Numbered from the stretch's first letter, positions 9,114-17,701 are shown. The stretch: DNA of 64,000 nucleotides from Hymenobacter norwichensis DSM 15439 (GCF_000420705.1 NZ_ATVL01000007.1:806001-870000), one strand, 5' to 3'. Notes: generated by a model not told the origin, from the letters alone. Numbers and translations: made by a program.

Positions 9114-9148
9114 GCTAATTCCCTCTTCAGTTGAGGAGGGGAATTAGC
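9114..9148 (-). terminator. Hairpin after the thioredoxin-like gene
   Basis: GCTAATTCCCTC at 9114-9125 pairs with GAGGGGAATTAGC at 9136-9148, one base bulged. It lies just after the stop of the minus-strand thioredoxin-like gene and before GH43, the place expected for a terminator, though no strong U-run follows. Confidence 0.55.
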
Positions 9149-9174
9149 GTTTAACTTATATGGCTGTGGCTAGC

Positions 9175-10299
9175 TTACTTGATGTAGCGGGCCAGGGTGT
9201 TCTTTAGGTCGTCGCCTTTCAGGTTAAAGGCCACGATTTTGCCGGTTGGGTCAATCAGGAAGTTCTGCGGAATGCCCTGCACCCCATAAAGCCGGGCCAC
9301 CTGGTTTTCCCAACCGCGCAGGTCCGATACCTGCGTCCAAGCCAACTGGTCGTCCTGGATGGCTTTCAGCCATTTTTCGCGCCCTTTCTCGTCGTCGAGC
9401 GACACGCCCAAGATATCGAAGTTGCGGCCTTTATACTGGTTGTATATTTTGGTTACGGCGGGGTTTTCTGCGCGGCAAGGTTTACACCAGGAGGCCCAGA
9501 AGTCAATTAGCACGTATTTGCCCCGGTAGTCGGTTAACGATACTGCCTTGCCCTCGGGCGTTTTCTGCGTGAAAGCTGGCGCCTGAGCGCCTACTGCTGT
9601 AACCTTAAGTCCCTGCACCATGTCGCCGTACTGGCGGCCGGGCGCGCTTTTCTTTAACTCTGGGCTTAGTGCCTCATACAGCGGCGCAACCTCGTAATAT
9701 TGTGGTTGCTGTATCATTTTTAAGCTATGCAAAGAGTACAAGCTCACCCAAGAGGTAGGGTTGGCCTTAATAAACGCCATGTCGCTCTGCGCGTATTCTT
9801 TGAAAAGGGCTTGGCCCATAGCCTCCATTCGCTCTTTGAACTCGGGTGTTCCGCGCTCTTGCTCCGTTGCCTTCTGATATTCGGCCCCCAATGCTTTCTG
9901 TTTGACGAGCAAGGGTTTCGAGGAGGCCACCAACCGTTGGTGGTCGGCGTTGATGGGGCCTCCCGTAATGCGGGCGTTTTTCAGCGAATCGGGGCTGGTA
10001 ACCACGATTGGGCTAGGCTCTAGGTATATTCTGGCTTCATCGGTTGGCCCGAATAGGCCTTCTCCTAGCTTGCCGTTGCGCTTTATTACCAGACTCGCCG
10101 GCTTCGGTATGTCAGTAGTGCCCTTGAACTCGAAGGTGCCATTTTTGAGCGTTGCAGAATCCGTGGGCTGCATCCCCTGCAATAAGTAGATTTTGGCCGG
10201 CGCATTCAGCTTACCAATTGTGCCTTTAATGGTGAAGGGCGTCTGGGCCTGCACCAGCCAAGGCGCAACTAGCAATAAACCGAGTAATGAAGTCTTCAT
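9175..10299 (-). CDS. DUF4369 plus TlpA-like thioredoxin disulfide reductase
   Basis: A 374-residue exported protein. I use ATG 10299 (MKTSLLGLLLVAPWLVQAQ), which gives a clean Sec signal; an in-frame ATG at 10323 would add eight residues. Residues about 20-120 form a DUF4369 beta domain (FTIKGTIGKLNAPAKIYLL). Residues about 235-374 are a TlpA/AhpC-TSA thioredoxin fold with the redox pair C272 and C275 in FWASWCKPCRAE, and the cis-Pro loop GVQGIPQNFLID. Such proteins reduce disulfides or cytochrome apoproteins in the periplasm; the partner is unknown. It is a single-gene unit with a hairpin after its stop. Confidence 0.88.
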   Translation of the reverse strand: MKTSLLGLLLVAPWLVQAQTPFTIKGTIGKLNAPAKIYLLQGMQPTDSATLKNGTFEFKGTTDIPKPASLVIKRNGKLGEGLFGPTDEARIYLEPSPIVVTSPDSLKNARITGGPINADHQRLVASSKPLLVKQKALGAEYQKATEQERGTPEFKERMEAMGQALFKEYAQSDMAFIKANPTSWVSLYSLHSLKMIQQPQYYEVAPLYEALSPELKKSAPGRQYGDMVQGLKVTAVGAQAPAFTQKTPEGKAVSLTDYRGKYVLIDFWASWCKPCRAENPAVTKIYNQYKGRNFDILGVSLDDEKGREKWLKAIQDDQLAWTQVSDLRGWENQVARLYGVQGIPQNFLIDPTGKIVAFNLKGDDLKNTLARYIK

Positions 10300-10447
10300 A
10301 ATAAGGTGGTGGTTAGGCAGCAAGATGCAACGCTCTGTAATATAGCATAGTGTATATCATTCGGGCTTCAACAACAGAAGCCATAATGCAAGCTCCAGCT
10401 GCTAGTATTGCCCACGAAACCAGCGTTTGACCTTATTTAGCACCACT

Positions 10448-11083
10448 ATGAAGCTTCTATTCCGTTTGTCGCCGCTGCTACTGAGTTTGGCTATTGCCTG
10501 CCAAAGCAGCCCATCTACGCCCGCCGCAGCCAGTGTAGAGCAGCCAGCCACGCCTGTAAAGGAGCAAGCTACCTCCCACGCCGACAGTGCCAGCGCAGTA
10601 GGGGCAAATGCAGTAGCTGCCAACTCTGAGCGCATTCAAGATGAACTATTCACCGTCAATGGCAAGCCACACCGACAACTCACCACGCAGGCCTTAATCA
10701 AACAATTAGGCCGCCCAGACAGCATTGCGAAAGGTGCTGTGGAATGCGGAAGCGTGTTGGATATCCCCATAAACAGCCCGGAAGGTGACTTCTGGTACTA
10801 TAGCAAAACGATGTACGATGTGAATGGTAACCAGGCCATTCTATATCTCTTTGACGTAACAACGGGAAAATTCTACGGCAATATTGGCAAGCTGGTTCTC
10901 AACCAAAACACAACTCTAGAAGACGTACGCCGCTTCTACCCGCTACCAGTCAAAGAGGCCGGATCTGATAGTGGGACAGTAAGCTTGCCTTTCGAGCATG
11001 GTGGGCAACTCATGGATGCTTCCTTGAATCTCATATTCAAGAAAGGACGCTTGCAAGAAGTGGAGTTCTACTTTCCGTGCTAA
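10448..11083 (+). CDS. Lipoprotein of unknown function
   Basis: A 211-residue protein. ATG 10448 begins MKLLFRLSPLLLSLAIAC, a good lipoprotein signal with Cys at about residue 18; an in-frame TTG seven codons upstream is less likely. After the lipobox comes an Ala, Ser and Thr-rich spacer of about 45 residues, then a compact C-terminal domain with FTVNGKPHRQLTTQALIKQL and FWYYSKTMYDVNGNQAILYL. I do not recognise the domain. It ends at the two-way terminator shared with the NmrA gene. Confidence 0.7.
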   Translation: MKLLFRLSPLLLSLAIACQSSPSTPAAASVEQPATPVKEQATSHADSASAVGANAVAANSERIQDELFTVNGKPHRQLTTQALIKQLGRPDSIAKGAVECGSVLDIPINSPEGDFWYYSKTMYDVNGNQAILYLFDVTTGKFYGNIGKLVLNQNTTLEDVRRFYPLPVKEAGSDSGTVSLPFEHGGQLMDASLNLIFKKGRLQEVEFYFPC

Positions 11084-11112
11084 CCGTCACTTCATAAACT
11101 CTTATTACATAC

Positions 11113-11155
11113 AAAGAGCCTGACCGACGCCTTATGGCGCTGGTCAGGCTCTTTT
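11113..11155. terminator. Bidirectional intrinsic terminator
   Basis: AAAGAGCCTGACC pairs with GGTCAGGCTCTTT around a 16-base loop and ends in T residues on one strand and A residues on the other. It sits between two convergent genes (lipoprotein and NmrA-like), so it can end both transcripts. Confidence 0.85.
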
Positions 11156-11170
11156 GCTTAGGGCTGGCGG

Positions 11171-12103
11171 CTACTTGCGGGCCAGTAGGTCCTGTACTTT
11201 AATGTACTGGATGTCGGGGTAGCGGGCATTGTCGAGCGGTTCGGCTAGCTTGGCCTGGCCCGTGAGCATGTTGTGCATGTATTGCATGCCCTGCCACGGC
11301 GGAAACACTTCGTCTTTGGCCGGGGCTAGGGTTTTCGTCAGCTTGATAAGGCCGGCTAGCACGCCCAGGCTACCAACGCGCAACAGCTTGAATTCTTTGC
11401 CCATTGCCGCACTAGCGGCGGCTTGCAGCCCGCGGATGCTTTGCACGTCGCCGGCTACCCGGAGGTAACGCGGCGTGTTTGGGTCGAGGGCGGCGGCGGC
11501 GGTGAAGGCGGCCGTATCTACCATCGTGGTGAAGTCCAGCGGCTGGTCGGCGTCGCCCCAGTACACTATCCGGCTGATGCCGGGTTGCACCAGCGGCGCC
11601 TGGCCCGTGAGCAAATCCATGAACATACCGTTGAGAACGGACGTGGCCTGAATGGGCGCTTTATCGAGCCGCCGCTGAAACTCCCGGCGCAAGTCGAAGT
11701 TGCGGTTGGAGCCTTCGGGCAGCTTGGTGAAATCGGCGGAAAAGTCGGAGGGAATGAAGCGCGGAACCCCGGCTGCCACGGCCGCTTCCAGGAGCCTAGT
11801 TTGTGCGTCCACGATAATGTCGCGCAGGCCGGATAGGGCTGATACCACGCAAGTAGCGCCGGCGCAAGCTTGCGTGAGGTCGGCTACGCTGTTGTAGTCA
11901 ACTTCCACCACCTCGGCGCCTTGCAGCCGCAACGATTGCGCTTCGGCTTTGTGCAGGGCGCTGGAACGCACTAGTGCTCGTACGGCGGCGCCGCGCTGGC
12001 GCAGGTGGTGGGCAATCAGGAGGCCCAGCGCCCCGGTGGCCCCGGCTAGCACAATGGTAGGAGCGGCGGCAGAAGGAGTGGCGGGCGGAAGGGGCTGAGT
12101 CAA
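11171..12103 (-). CDS. NmrA-like NAD(P)-binding oxidoreductase
   Basis: A protein of about 310 residues with a Rossmann fold. The nucleotide motif is APTIVLAGATGALGLLIA, followed by RALVRSS for phosphate binding and GVPRFIPSDFSADF, a typical NmrA/isoflavone-reductase-like segment. Members act as NAD(P)H-dependent reductases or redox sensors; the substrate is unknown. The start is uncertain: TTG at 12103 (MTQPLPP) is used because no in-frame ATG precedes the nucleotide motif, and no good ribosome site is visible. It is divergent from the BLUF gene across 290 bases in which I see no other feature. Confidence 0.85.
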   Translation of the reverse strand: MTQPLPPATPSAAAPTIVLAGATGALGLLIAHHLRQRGAAVRALVRSSALHKAEAQSLRLQGAEVVEVDYNSVADLTQACAGATCVVSALSGLRDIIVDAQTRLLEAAVAAGVPRFIPSDFSADFTKLPEGSNRNFDLRREFQRRLDKAPIQATSVLNGMFMDLLTGQAPLVQPGISRIVYWGDADQPLDFTTMVDTAAFTAAAALDPNTPRYLRVAGDVQSIRGLQAAASAAMGKEFKLLRVGSLGVLAGLIKLTKTLAPAKDEVFPPWQGMQYMHNMLTGQAKLAEPLDNARYPDIQYIKVQDLLARK

Positions 12104-12393
12104 AGGGAAGGAGGCGTACAGGGTGAATAAACTAGGCGGAGCCCGGCGCGGCGGTATAAGCGGCCAAGCCGGGAGCTACACTACCGGCTGACACCTGGAA
12201 AAGTTGCGCCACGGGGCAAGTTAGCAGGGGCAATTTCGGCTACTACCAAGGGTGAAACGGTAAATTTCGGACGGAACGGCAACAACGCTTACGTACCCGG
12301 CAGTAGCAATAGGACGTAGGTAGTACTATAGGAGTAGGCCGAATAGGCAGAATCAGAGGTCCGGATTCAGGCGGACGTAACCCCGATTGAGCT

Positions 12394-12822
12394 ATGCACC
12401 AGATTGTTTACCAAAGCTATGCCGTAGGGCAGCCCACAACTGCCGAGCTGAAATCTCTGCTTCGGCAGTCGTTCGTCAACAACACCCGGCTAGGCATCAC
12501 GGGGCTGCTACTGTACGGCAACGGCTGCTTTCTGCAAGTGCTGGAAGGTGCGCCGGCGGCAGTGCAGCAAATGTATGCCCGCATCCGGGCCGACTCGCGC
12601 CATACCCGCGTGGTTCTGCTGGCCGACGGCCCTATTCCGGCCCGCATCTTCCACAACTGGTCGATGGGCTTTAGAGCGTTGTCGGAAGATGACTTCGGGC
12701 GGCTGACAGGCTACATCGACCCTAGCCCCGCCCGCTTCCTGGCTGCCACGCCGCCGGGCGTTGACAAGGACATGATGGATTTGCTTAGATCTTTCGCCAC
12801 CGACGACTGTTTATTGCCCTAA
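12394..12822 (+). CDS. BLUF-domain blue-light sensor
   Basis: A 142-residue protein made almost entirely of one BLUF domain, which binds FAD and changes hydrogen bonding on blue-light absorption. Y6 (IVYQSYA), N30 (FVNNTRLGITG), Q48 (CFLQVLEG), W89 and M91 (HNWSMGF) sit at spacings equal to those of Tyr21, Asn45, Gln63, Trp104 and Met106 in AppA, as I recall them. There is no fused output domain, so it should be a short BLUF that signals by binding a partner. The C-terminal 40 or so residues (including DKDMMDLLRSF) would form the capping helices. The partner is not evident; the divergent NmrA gene is one candidate by position only. Confidence 0.93.
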   Translation: MHQIVYQSYAVGQPTTAELKSLLRQSFVNNTRLGITGLLLYGNGCFLQVLEGAPAAVQQMYARIRADSRHTRVVLLADGPIPARIFHNWSMGFRALSEDDFGRLTGYIDPSPARFLAATPPGVDKDMMDLLRSFATDDCLLP

Positions 12823-12966
12823 ATGCAAGTATCAGTATTTTTTCAAGATGTTTGTATCGTTTCAAGATGGCCGGCAACCCGCTTGGCTACGTAAAACGAC
12901 GGGTGGGCAGCAACCTAGCTCCACAGTTCCGCGTTTTAGCGGCATTCTGTCCCTCTCTTTTTCCTT

Positions 12967-13800
12967 ATGAAGCTACTCGCTACTCTCACCCTGTCTGGCT
13001 CGCTACTACTAGCGGCCGGACCACAGGCTACGGCCCAGAAGGCCCCGTCGCCGTACCAAACCCGTTTCGGCGTTGATGCTCCCATTACTGCTGGCCTCGG
13101 TGCCGTTAGTGGCGTGGGGCTCTACCTGATTCAGCAGAAAACCAGCCTCACCGAAGCCGATATAGCCAACCTCAACAAAAACGACGTGCCGAAGTTCGAC
13201 CGGTTTGTGGCCGGCAACTACAGCGAGTCGGCCCAAACCGCCAGCGACTATCTGTGCTACGGCTCGTTGGTGGTAGCGCCGGGCTTGCTAGCGTTGAACT
13301 CCGACATCCGGGCCCGCTACGGGCAAGTGGCCGGGCTCTACCTGCAAACCATGCTCGCCACCGATGCCATTTTCACGATGACGGTGGGCAACGTGTCGCG
13401 CTACCGACCCTTCACCTACGGTTCCGACGCGCCCATCAGCAAAGGCACCAGCGTAATTGCCACCAACTCTTTCTTCGCGGGTCATACGGCGCACACGGCT
13501 ACGGCCACGTTCTTCGCGGCCAAGGTCTTCCACGATTTCAACCCCGATTCGCCGGCCCAGCCCTTTGTGTGGGGAGCCGCCGCCGTGGTGCCAGCCGCCG
13601 TGGCCTACTACCGCATGGAAGCTGGCAAGCACTTCCTCTCCGACAACATTGTGGGCTATGCCGTGGGTGCTACTATGGGTATTGTGGTGCCGCAGTTGCA
13701 CAAAGCTGGCCGTCGCGCCGGTCTGTCCGTCGTGCCCATGCAAGGTATGAACGTGAACGGCTTCTCTTATGGTGGCCTGCTGCTCACCAAACAGCTCTAG
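12967..13800 (+). CDS. PAP2-family phosphatase, exported
   Basis: A 277-residue protein with a Sec signal (MKLLATLTLSGSLLLAAG). The three acid-phosphatase motifs are present in order: NVSRYRPFTY, then NSFFAGHTAHT in place of the usual PSGH, then YYRMEAGKHFLSDNIVGY with the catalytic His and Asp. The family removes phosphate from lipid phosphates or other phosphomonoesters at the cell envelope. Several hydrophobic stretches suggest membrane association. The substrate is unknown. The gene stands alone and is followed by a strong hairpin at 13823-13878. Confidence 0.88.
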   Translation: MKLLATLTLSGSLLLAAGPQATAQKAPSPYQTRFGVDAPITAGLGAVSGVGLYLIQQKTSLTEADIANLNKNDVPKFDRFVAGNYSESAQTASDYLCYGSLVVAPGLLALNSDIRARYGQVAGLYLQTMLATDAIFTMTVGNVSRYRPFTYGSDAPISKGTSVIATNSFFAGHTAHTATATFFAAKVFHDFNPDSPAQPFVWGAAAVVPAAVAYYRMEAGKHFLSDNIVGYAVGATMGIVVPQLHKAGRRAGLSVVPMQGMNVNGFSYGGLLLTKQL

Positions 13801-13822
13801 CCACTGTAGCTGGCGTTGGTGC

Positions 13823-13878
13823 TAACTGAAAAAGCCGTTGGTTTTCTGTAACTGGAAAACCAACGGCTTTTTCAGTTA
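13823..13878 (+). terminator. Strong intrinsic terminator after PAP2 gene
   Basis: Two perfect 24-base arms (13823-13846 and 13855-13878; core AAAAAGCCGTTGG with CCAACGGCTTTTT) enclose an 8-base loop. The A-run on one side and T-run on the other suit a rho-independent terminator in either direction. Confidence 0.9.
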
Positions 13879-13983
13879 CTATTTGCCCGTGAGGCCGTTT
13901 ATAGAGCGTAATGCCCAAGTCGGATACCCGAGCCACTAGACTTGGGAACGACCTGCACCTTGAAACTTCAGGTAACGCCTCCC

Positions 13984-14622
13984 ATGACCCACGACCAGAA
14001 TAGCTTTTCTTTCCCAGCGGGCACTTTCCGGCGCCAAGATGAAACGCCCGATGCCCAGTTTTATCAGCACCCGCGCTTCGTTACGCACATTGATGAAGGG
14101 GCCATTGCGGCCGTTACGCAACTGTACCGGGAGTATTTTCCAGCCGGCAGCACCCTACTCGATTTGATGAGTAGCTGGGTGAGCCACCTGCCCGCCGAAG
14201 TGCCGTACGAGCGGGTGGTTGGGCTGGGTATGAACGAAATGGAGCTGCACGCCAACCCACGCTTGGCCGAGTACGTGGTGCAGGACCTCAATCAGCAACC
14301 CTCCTTGCCTTTCGAAGACAACGCTTTCAATGGTGCGGCTATTTGCGTATCCATCGACTACCTGACCCAGCCGGTAGCCGTACTCCGCGACTTAGCCCGC
14401 GTGATGCAGCCCGGCGCGCCCCTGGTTATCACCTTTTCCAATCGTTGCTTTCCCAGCAAAGCCGTAGCCGCCTGGCACGCCCTCGACGACCGGGGCCACC
14501 TCGTGCTAGTGCAGCAATACCTGCAAGCTGCCGGCGGTTGGCACAATATCGAACTGCTCGACCGGAGCCCCGCGCTTCGCCATTCCGACCCTCTGTTTGC
14601 CGTGATTGGAAGGGTGGTATAG
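13984..14622 (+). CDS. Class I SAM-dependent methyltransferase
   Basis: A 212-residue protein starting at ATG 13984 (MTHDQNSFSF); an upstream in-frame TTG at 13942 is possible but less likely. The SAM-binding motif I is STLLDLMSSWVSHLP, motif II is near RVVGLGMNEMEL, and the later strand is NAFNGAAICVSIDYL followed by RVMQPGAPLVITFSNR. The fold is of the methyltransferase type 11 group. The acceptor is unknown. The gene meets the channel gene tail to tail at a long hairpin. Confidence 0.8.
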   Translation: MTHDQNSFSFPAGTFRRQDETPDAQFYQHPRFVTHIDEGAIAAVTQLYREYFPAGSTLLDLMSSWVSHLPAEVPYERVVGLGMNEMELHANPRLAEYVVQDLNQQPSLPFEDNAFNGAAICVSIDYLTQPVAVLRDLARVMQPGAPLVITFSNRCFPSKAVAAWHALDDRGHLVLVQQYLQAAGGWHNIELLDRSPALRHSDPLFAVIGRVV

Positions 14623-14630
14623 GGTATTTT

Positions 14631-14728
14631 AGGGTTTGAAGGTAAGAGGGTGTGCGGGTAGGGGAGCAAGGGGAAGCATAGCATAACTCACACCATCCTA
14701 CCCGCACACCCTCTTACTTTCAAACCCT
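14631..14728. terminator. Very long hairpin between convergent genes
   Basis: A 32-base arm at 14631-14662 (AGGGTTTGAAGGTAAGAGGG...) pairs with 14697-14728 with one mismatch, around a 34-base loop. It begins nine bases after the methyltransferase stop and reaches into the channel gene's stop codon. It may end both transcripts, but it is longer than ordinary terminators and lacks a clean T-run, so it may also be a mobile intergenic repeat. Confidence 0.7.
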
Positions 14729-15569
14729 ACAGCTTCTCGCCGCAGCGCCAGCAGAACTCGGCGTCGGGGCGGTGGTCGGTGGCTTGGCACACGTGGCAGA
14801 TTACCTGCTTGAAGGCGGAGGCGGTGGTAGGGGTTGCCGGCCGGGCGCCAGCCATCTGCGCCGATACAATACCAGTGGGCACGGCAATAATGGCGTAACC
14901 CAGAATCATGAGGATGGATGCCAGCGTACGGCCTAGCACGGTGGTAGGGGATATGTCGCCGTAGCCAACGGTGGTGAGCGTAACGATGGCCCAATAGATG
15001 CTTTGCGGGATGCTGGTAAAGCCGTTGCGGCCGCCTTCCACCACGTACATCAGCGTGCCCATCACCACTACTAGCGTCACAACGGCCGTCAGAAATACCA
15101 GAATCTTGAAGCGGCTAGCCTTGAGGGCCGTGACAATAAACTCGCCCTCGCCCACAAACTGGCCCAACTTGAAAACTCGGAATACCCGTAGCAGCCGCAG
15201 CGTGCGGATAGTTACTAGGTACCGGCTGCCGGGCAGCATTAGGGTGGCTAGGGTGGGCACAATGCTTAGAAAATCAATGATACCCAGCAGACTGAAGGCG
15301 TAGTTCAGGGGCCGCCGGACCACCAATAGCCGGGCTAGGTATTCTGCCGTAAATAGTGCCGTAAAGCCCCACTCCACGGCCCGCAGCACAGGGCCGTAAT
15401 GGGCATTGATGGAGGGGACGCTTTCCAGCATCACCGTGAGCACGCTCAGTACAATAACCCCGAGCAGCACAATATCAAACATGCGCCCGGCCGGCGTGTC
15501 TGCTTCAAAGATGACGCTGTACGCGGCGCGTTTCCAGGCGGGTGCGTTTTCGTAAGGTTGAATTTCCAT
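14727..15569 (-). CDS. Voltage-gated potassium-channel-type ion transporter with C-terminal zinc ribbon
   Basis: A 280-residue protein. ATG 15569 starts MEIQPYENAPAWKR; an upstream TTG would add 16 residues. It has the six-helix Kv plan: S1 FDIVLLGVIVLSVL, S4 with spaced arginines (TIRTLRLLRVFRVFKL), S5, a pore loop with the potassium filter TVGYGD, and S6 ILMILGYAIIAVPTG. After S6 comes a short linker and a C-terminal CHVC...CWRCGEKL segment, a probable zinc ribbon of two CxxC pairs. Subunits should form a tetramer in the inner membrane. The ribbon replaces the RCK or cyclic-nucleotide domain often found there, and its role is unknown. Confidence 0.92.
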   Translation of the reverse strand: MEIQPYENAPAWKRAAYSVIFEADTPAGRMFDIVLLGVIVLSVLTVMLESVPSINAHYGPVLRAVEWGFTALFTAEYLARLLVVRRPLNYAFSLLGIIDFLSIVPTLATLMLPGSRYLVTIRTLRLLRVFRVFKLGQFVGEGEFIVTALKASRFKILVFLTAVVTLVVVMGTLMYVVEGGRNGFTSIPQSIYWAIVTLTTVGYGDISPTTVLGRTLASILMILGYAIIAVPTGIVSAQMAGARPATPTTASAFKQVICHVCQATDHRPDAEFCWRCGEKL

Positions 15570-15724
15570 AGTAATAGAGCCCGGTAGATAGCCCAGCCCA
15601 GCCGGTAGCTGGGCCAAGCGGAATGCAGCTATACGGAAGCCTCGCCCGTCTTGGTGCCCAACAGGTACGTGCCCACCGGGCTACCGGCATCAGAACTGCC
15701 GGGCTTCCTCGTAATTTGCCGGCT

Positions 15725-16654
15725 ATGCAAGCCACCAACACCGTTTTTGTGGTTCGGCCGGTGCGCTTCGGCTTCAATGTCGAAACGGCCGAATCCAACC
15801 ACTTCCAGCACCACTTGCCGGGGCTCGATGCCGCTGCTGTGCAGGCGCAGGCCTTCAAAGAATTTGACCGGCTGGCAGCTACGCTGCGCGCCAGAGGGGT
15901 ACGGGTGCTAATCTTCGAGGATACGCCCGAGCCCGCCAAGCCCGACGCCGTGTTTCCCAACAACTGGCTCACGCTGCACCCCGACGGCCGGGTGCTGCTC
16001 TACCCAATGTGTGCCCTCAACCGCCGTCCGGAGCGCCGCCCCGATATTCTGGCGGCGCTGGGGCAGCAGTTCACCATCAAAGAAGTGCTCGACTACTCGG
16101 CGCACGAGCAGGGAAACCGGTTTCTGGAAGGTACTGGCAGCATCCTCTTCGACCACGAGCACCGCGTGGCCTACGCGGCCCTCTCGCCCCGTACCGACGC
16201 GGCCTTGTTCCAGGAAGTAGCCGCACAATTAAGTTACCGCCCGGTGGCATTCCGCGCCTACGATGCGCAAGGGCAGGAAATCTACCACACCAACGTGATG
16301 CTCTGTATTGGCAGCGGCTTTGCTGTGGTGTGCCTGGAAAGTATAACCGATGCTGCCGAGCGCGCTGCCGTGGTTGCCTCGTTCACCGTCACCGGCCACG
16401 AAATTGTCGCTATTTCGTTGGCGCAGGTGGCCTGCTTTGCCGGTAATCTGCTGGCGCTGCGCACCTCGGACGAGAAAGTGGTGCTGGCTATGTCGCAAAG
16501 CGCCTTCGATGCCTTGGTTGAGCCGCAACGCCAGACCTTGGAGAAGTACGCCGAACTGCTGCCGTTGCCCATTCCCACCATCGAAACTATCGGGGGCGGC
16601 AGCGTCCGGTGCATGCTGGCCGAGGTGTTTCTGCCGCCGAAAAGCGGTGCTTAG
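15725..16654 (+). CDS. ctlX: Citrulline-utilisation-type hydrolase, amidinotransferase fold
   Basis: A 309-residue protein of the CtlX group in the guanidine-group-modifying (amidinotransferase) superfamily. ATG 15725 begins MQATNTVFVVRPVRFGFN. Expected active-site parts are visible: PDAVFPNNWLT for the substrate Asp, EIYHTNVMLCIG for the His, and C296 in GGGSVRCMLAE as the nucleophile. The family hydrolyses guanidino or ureido groups and was linked to citrulline use; the exact substrate has little direct evidence. It is divergent from the channel gene and followed by a REP-like repeat. Confidence 0.85.
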   Translation: MQATNTVFVVRPVRFGFNVETAESNHFQHHLPGLDAAAVQAQAFKEFDRLAATLRARGVRVLIFEDTPEPAKPDAVFPNNWLTLHPDGRVLLYPMCALNRRPERRPDILAALGQQFTIKEVLDYSAHEQGNRFLEGTGSILFDHEHRVAYAALSPRTDAALFQEVAAQLSYRPVAFRAYDAQGQEIYHTNVMLCIGSGFAVVCLESITDAAERAAVVASFTVTGHEIVAISLAQVACFAGNLLALRTSDEKVVLAMSQSAFDALVEPQRQTLEKYAELLPLPIPTIETIGGGSVRCMLAEVFLPPKSGA

Positions 16655-16718
16655 CCCTGATTGCTAGCTTTCTAAGCTGTGTAAGATGAGAGTAAGAAAA
16701 GCGGAAATGCAAAGGCGC

Positions 16719-16779
16719 CGAAGCATCTTGCGTGCTGATGCTGGATTGCTAATCTAATAGCAGCACGCGAGATGCTTCG
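16719..16779. repeat. REP-like palindromic intergenic repeat
   Basis: The 19-base arm CGAAGCATCTTGCGTGCTG at 16719-16737 pairs with 16761-16779 with one mismatch, around 23 bases. The following GAGATGCTTCGACAAACTCAGCATG resembles a short repeat I associate with Hymenobacter intergenic DNA; that link is from memory. It lies between ctlX and an SDR gene and could form a stable hairpin in RNA. Confidence 0.7.
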
Positions 16780-16897
16780 ACAAACTCAGCATGGCGAACA
16801 TGGTAAGGGCGTAACCGTGAGGCCCTAATCCAACCTAGTAGCTAGGCTGAGAGTAAAAACGTACTGTTTGCAGCCCTTCCAACTCCATCCTCAACTC

Positions 16898-17635
16898 ATG
16901 AACTTAGCCAACAACACTGTTCTTATCACCGGTGGCGCTTCGGGTATTGGCTTCGCGCTGGCCGAGCGTTTTGTACGGGCCGGCAGCACCGTCATCGTGT
17001 GTGGCCGCCGTGCCGACAAGCTGCAAGAGGCGCAGCAGAAACTACCTGGCTTGCACACCCACGTCTGCGACGTAGGCAATGCCGCCGAGCGGGTAGCGCT
17101 GCTAGACTGGGTACGCAACGAGTTTCCGGCCCTGAATGTGCTGGTCAACAACGCGGGTATTCAGAACCGCGTGCAATTAGCCACCGATACCGAAGAATGG
17201 GAAACTCGCCGCCAAGAAATCATCATCAACGTAGAGGCACCCATTCACTTGGCTATGTTGTTTATCGAACAATTGCAGGCACAGTCCCACCCAGCCATCA
17301 TCAACGTGACGTCGGGGCTGGCTTTCACGCCGGCGGCGTTTGTGCCCATTTATAGTGCCACCAAAGCAGCTTTGCACTCCTTCACGCTTTCCTTGCGGCA
17401 CCAATTAAACCAAACTCCGATTCAGGTACTGGAAATAGTGCCCCCGGCCGTGAATACCGACCTCGGCGGCCCTGGCTTGCACACGTTCGGCGTACCCGTC
17501 GATGACTTTGCCGACTCTGTGATGGCCCGGCTAGCAGCTGGTGAAGTGGAAGTAGGCTACGAGAGTTCGGAAACTCGCCGGCTGGCTTCCCGCGCCGAGT
17601 TGGATGCCGCTTTCGAGCAGATGAACAACCGATAA
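16898..17635 (+). CDS. Short-chain dehydrogenase/reductase (DltE-like)
   Basis: A 245-residue SDR starting at ATG 16898 (MNLANNTVLITGG). The cofactor motif is TGGASGIG, the structural motif NNAGIQ, and the catalytic triad Ser in INVTSGLAF with Tyr and Lys in YSATKAALHSF. An Arg pair after the second strand (CGRRADK) suggests NADPH preference. The sequence resembles DltE-type oxidoreductases, whose physiological substrate is unclear. It is followed by a shared terminator and converges on mqo. Confidence 0.88.
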   Translation: MNLANNTVLITGGASGIGFALAERFVRAGSTVIVCGRRADKLQEAQQKLPGLHTHVCDVGNAAERVALLDWVRNEFPALNVLVNNAGIQNRVQLATDTEEWETRRQEIIINVEAPIHLAMLFIEQLQAQSHPAIINVTSGLAFTPAAFVPIYSATKAALHSFTLSLRHQLNQTPIQVLEIVPPAVNTDLGGPGLHTFGVPVDDFADSVMARLAAGEVEVGYESSETRRLASRAELDAAFEQMNNR

Positions 17636-17638
17636 TCA

Positions 17639-17700
17639 ACCTTCAATAAGCGAAAAGCCCTCTGCACACGTTGCAGAGGGCTTTTTTGCTTATTGAAGGT
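17639..17700. terminator. Bidirectional terminator between SDR and mqo
   Basis: The arms ACCTTCAATAAGC + AAAAGCCCTCTGCA and TGCAGAGGGCTTTT + GCTTATTGAAGGT form a nearly unbroken stem of about 27 pairs with a 4-6 base loop. It fills the whole gap between the two convergent genes. Confidence 0.92.
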
Positions 17701-17701
17701 C

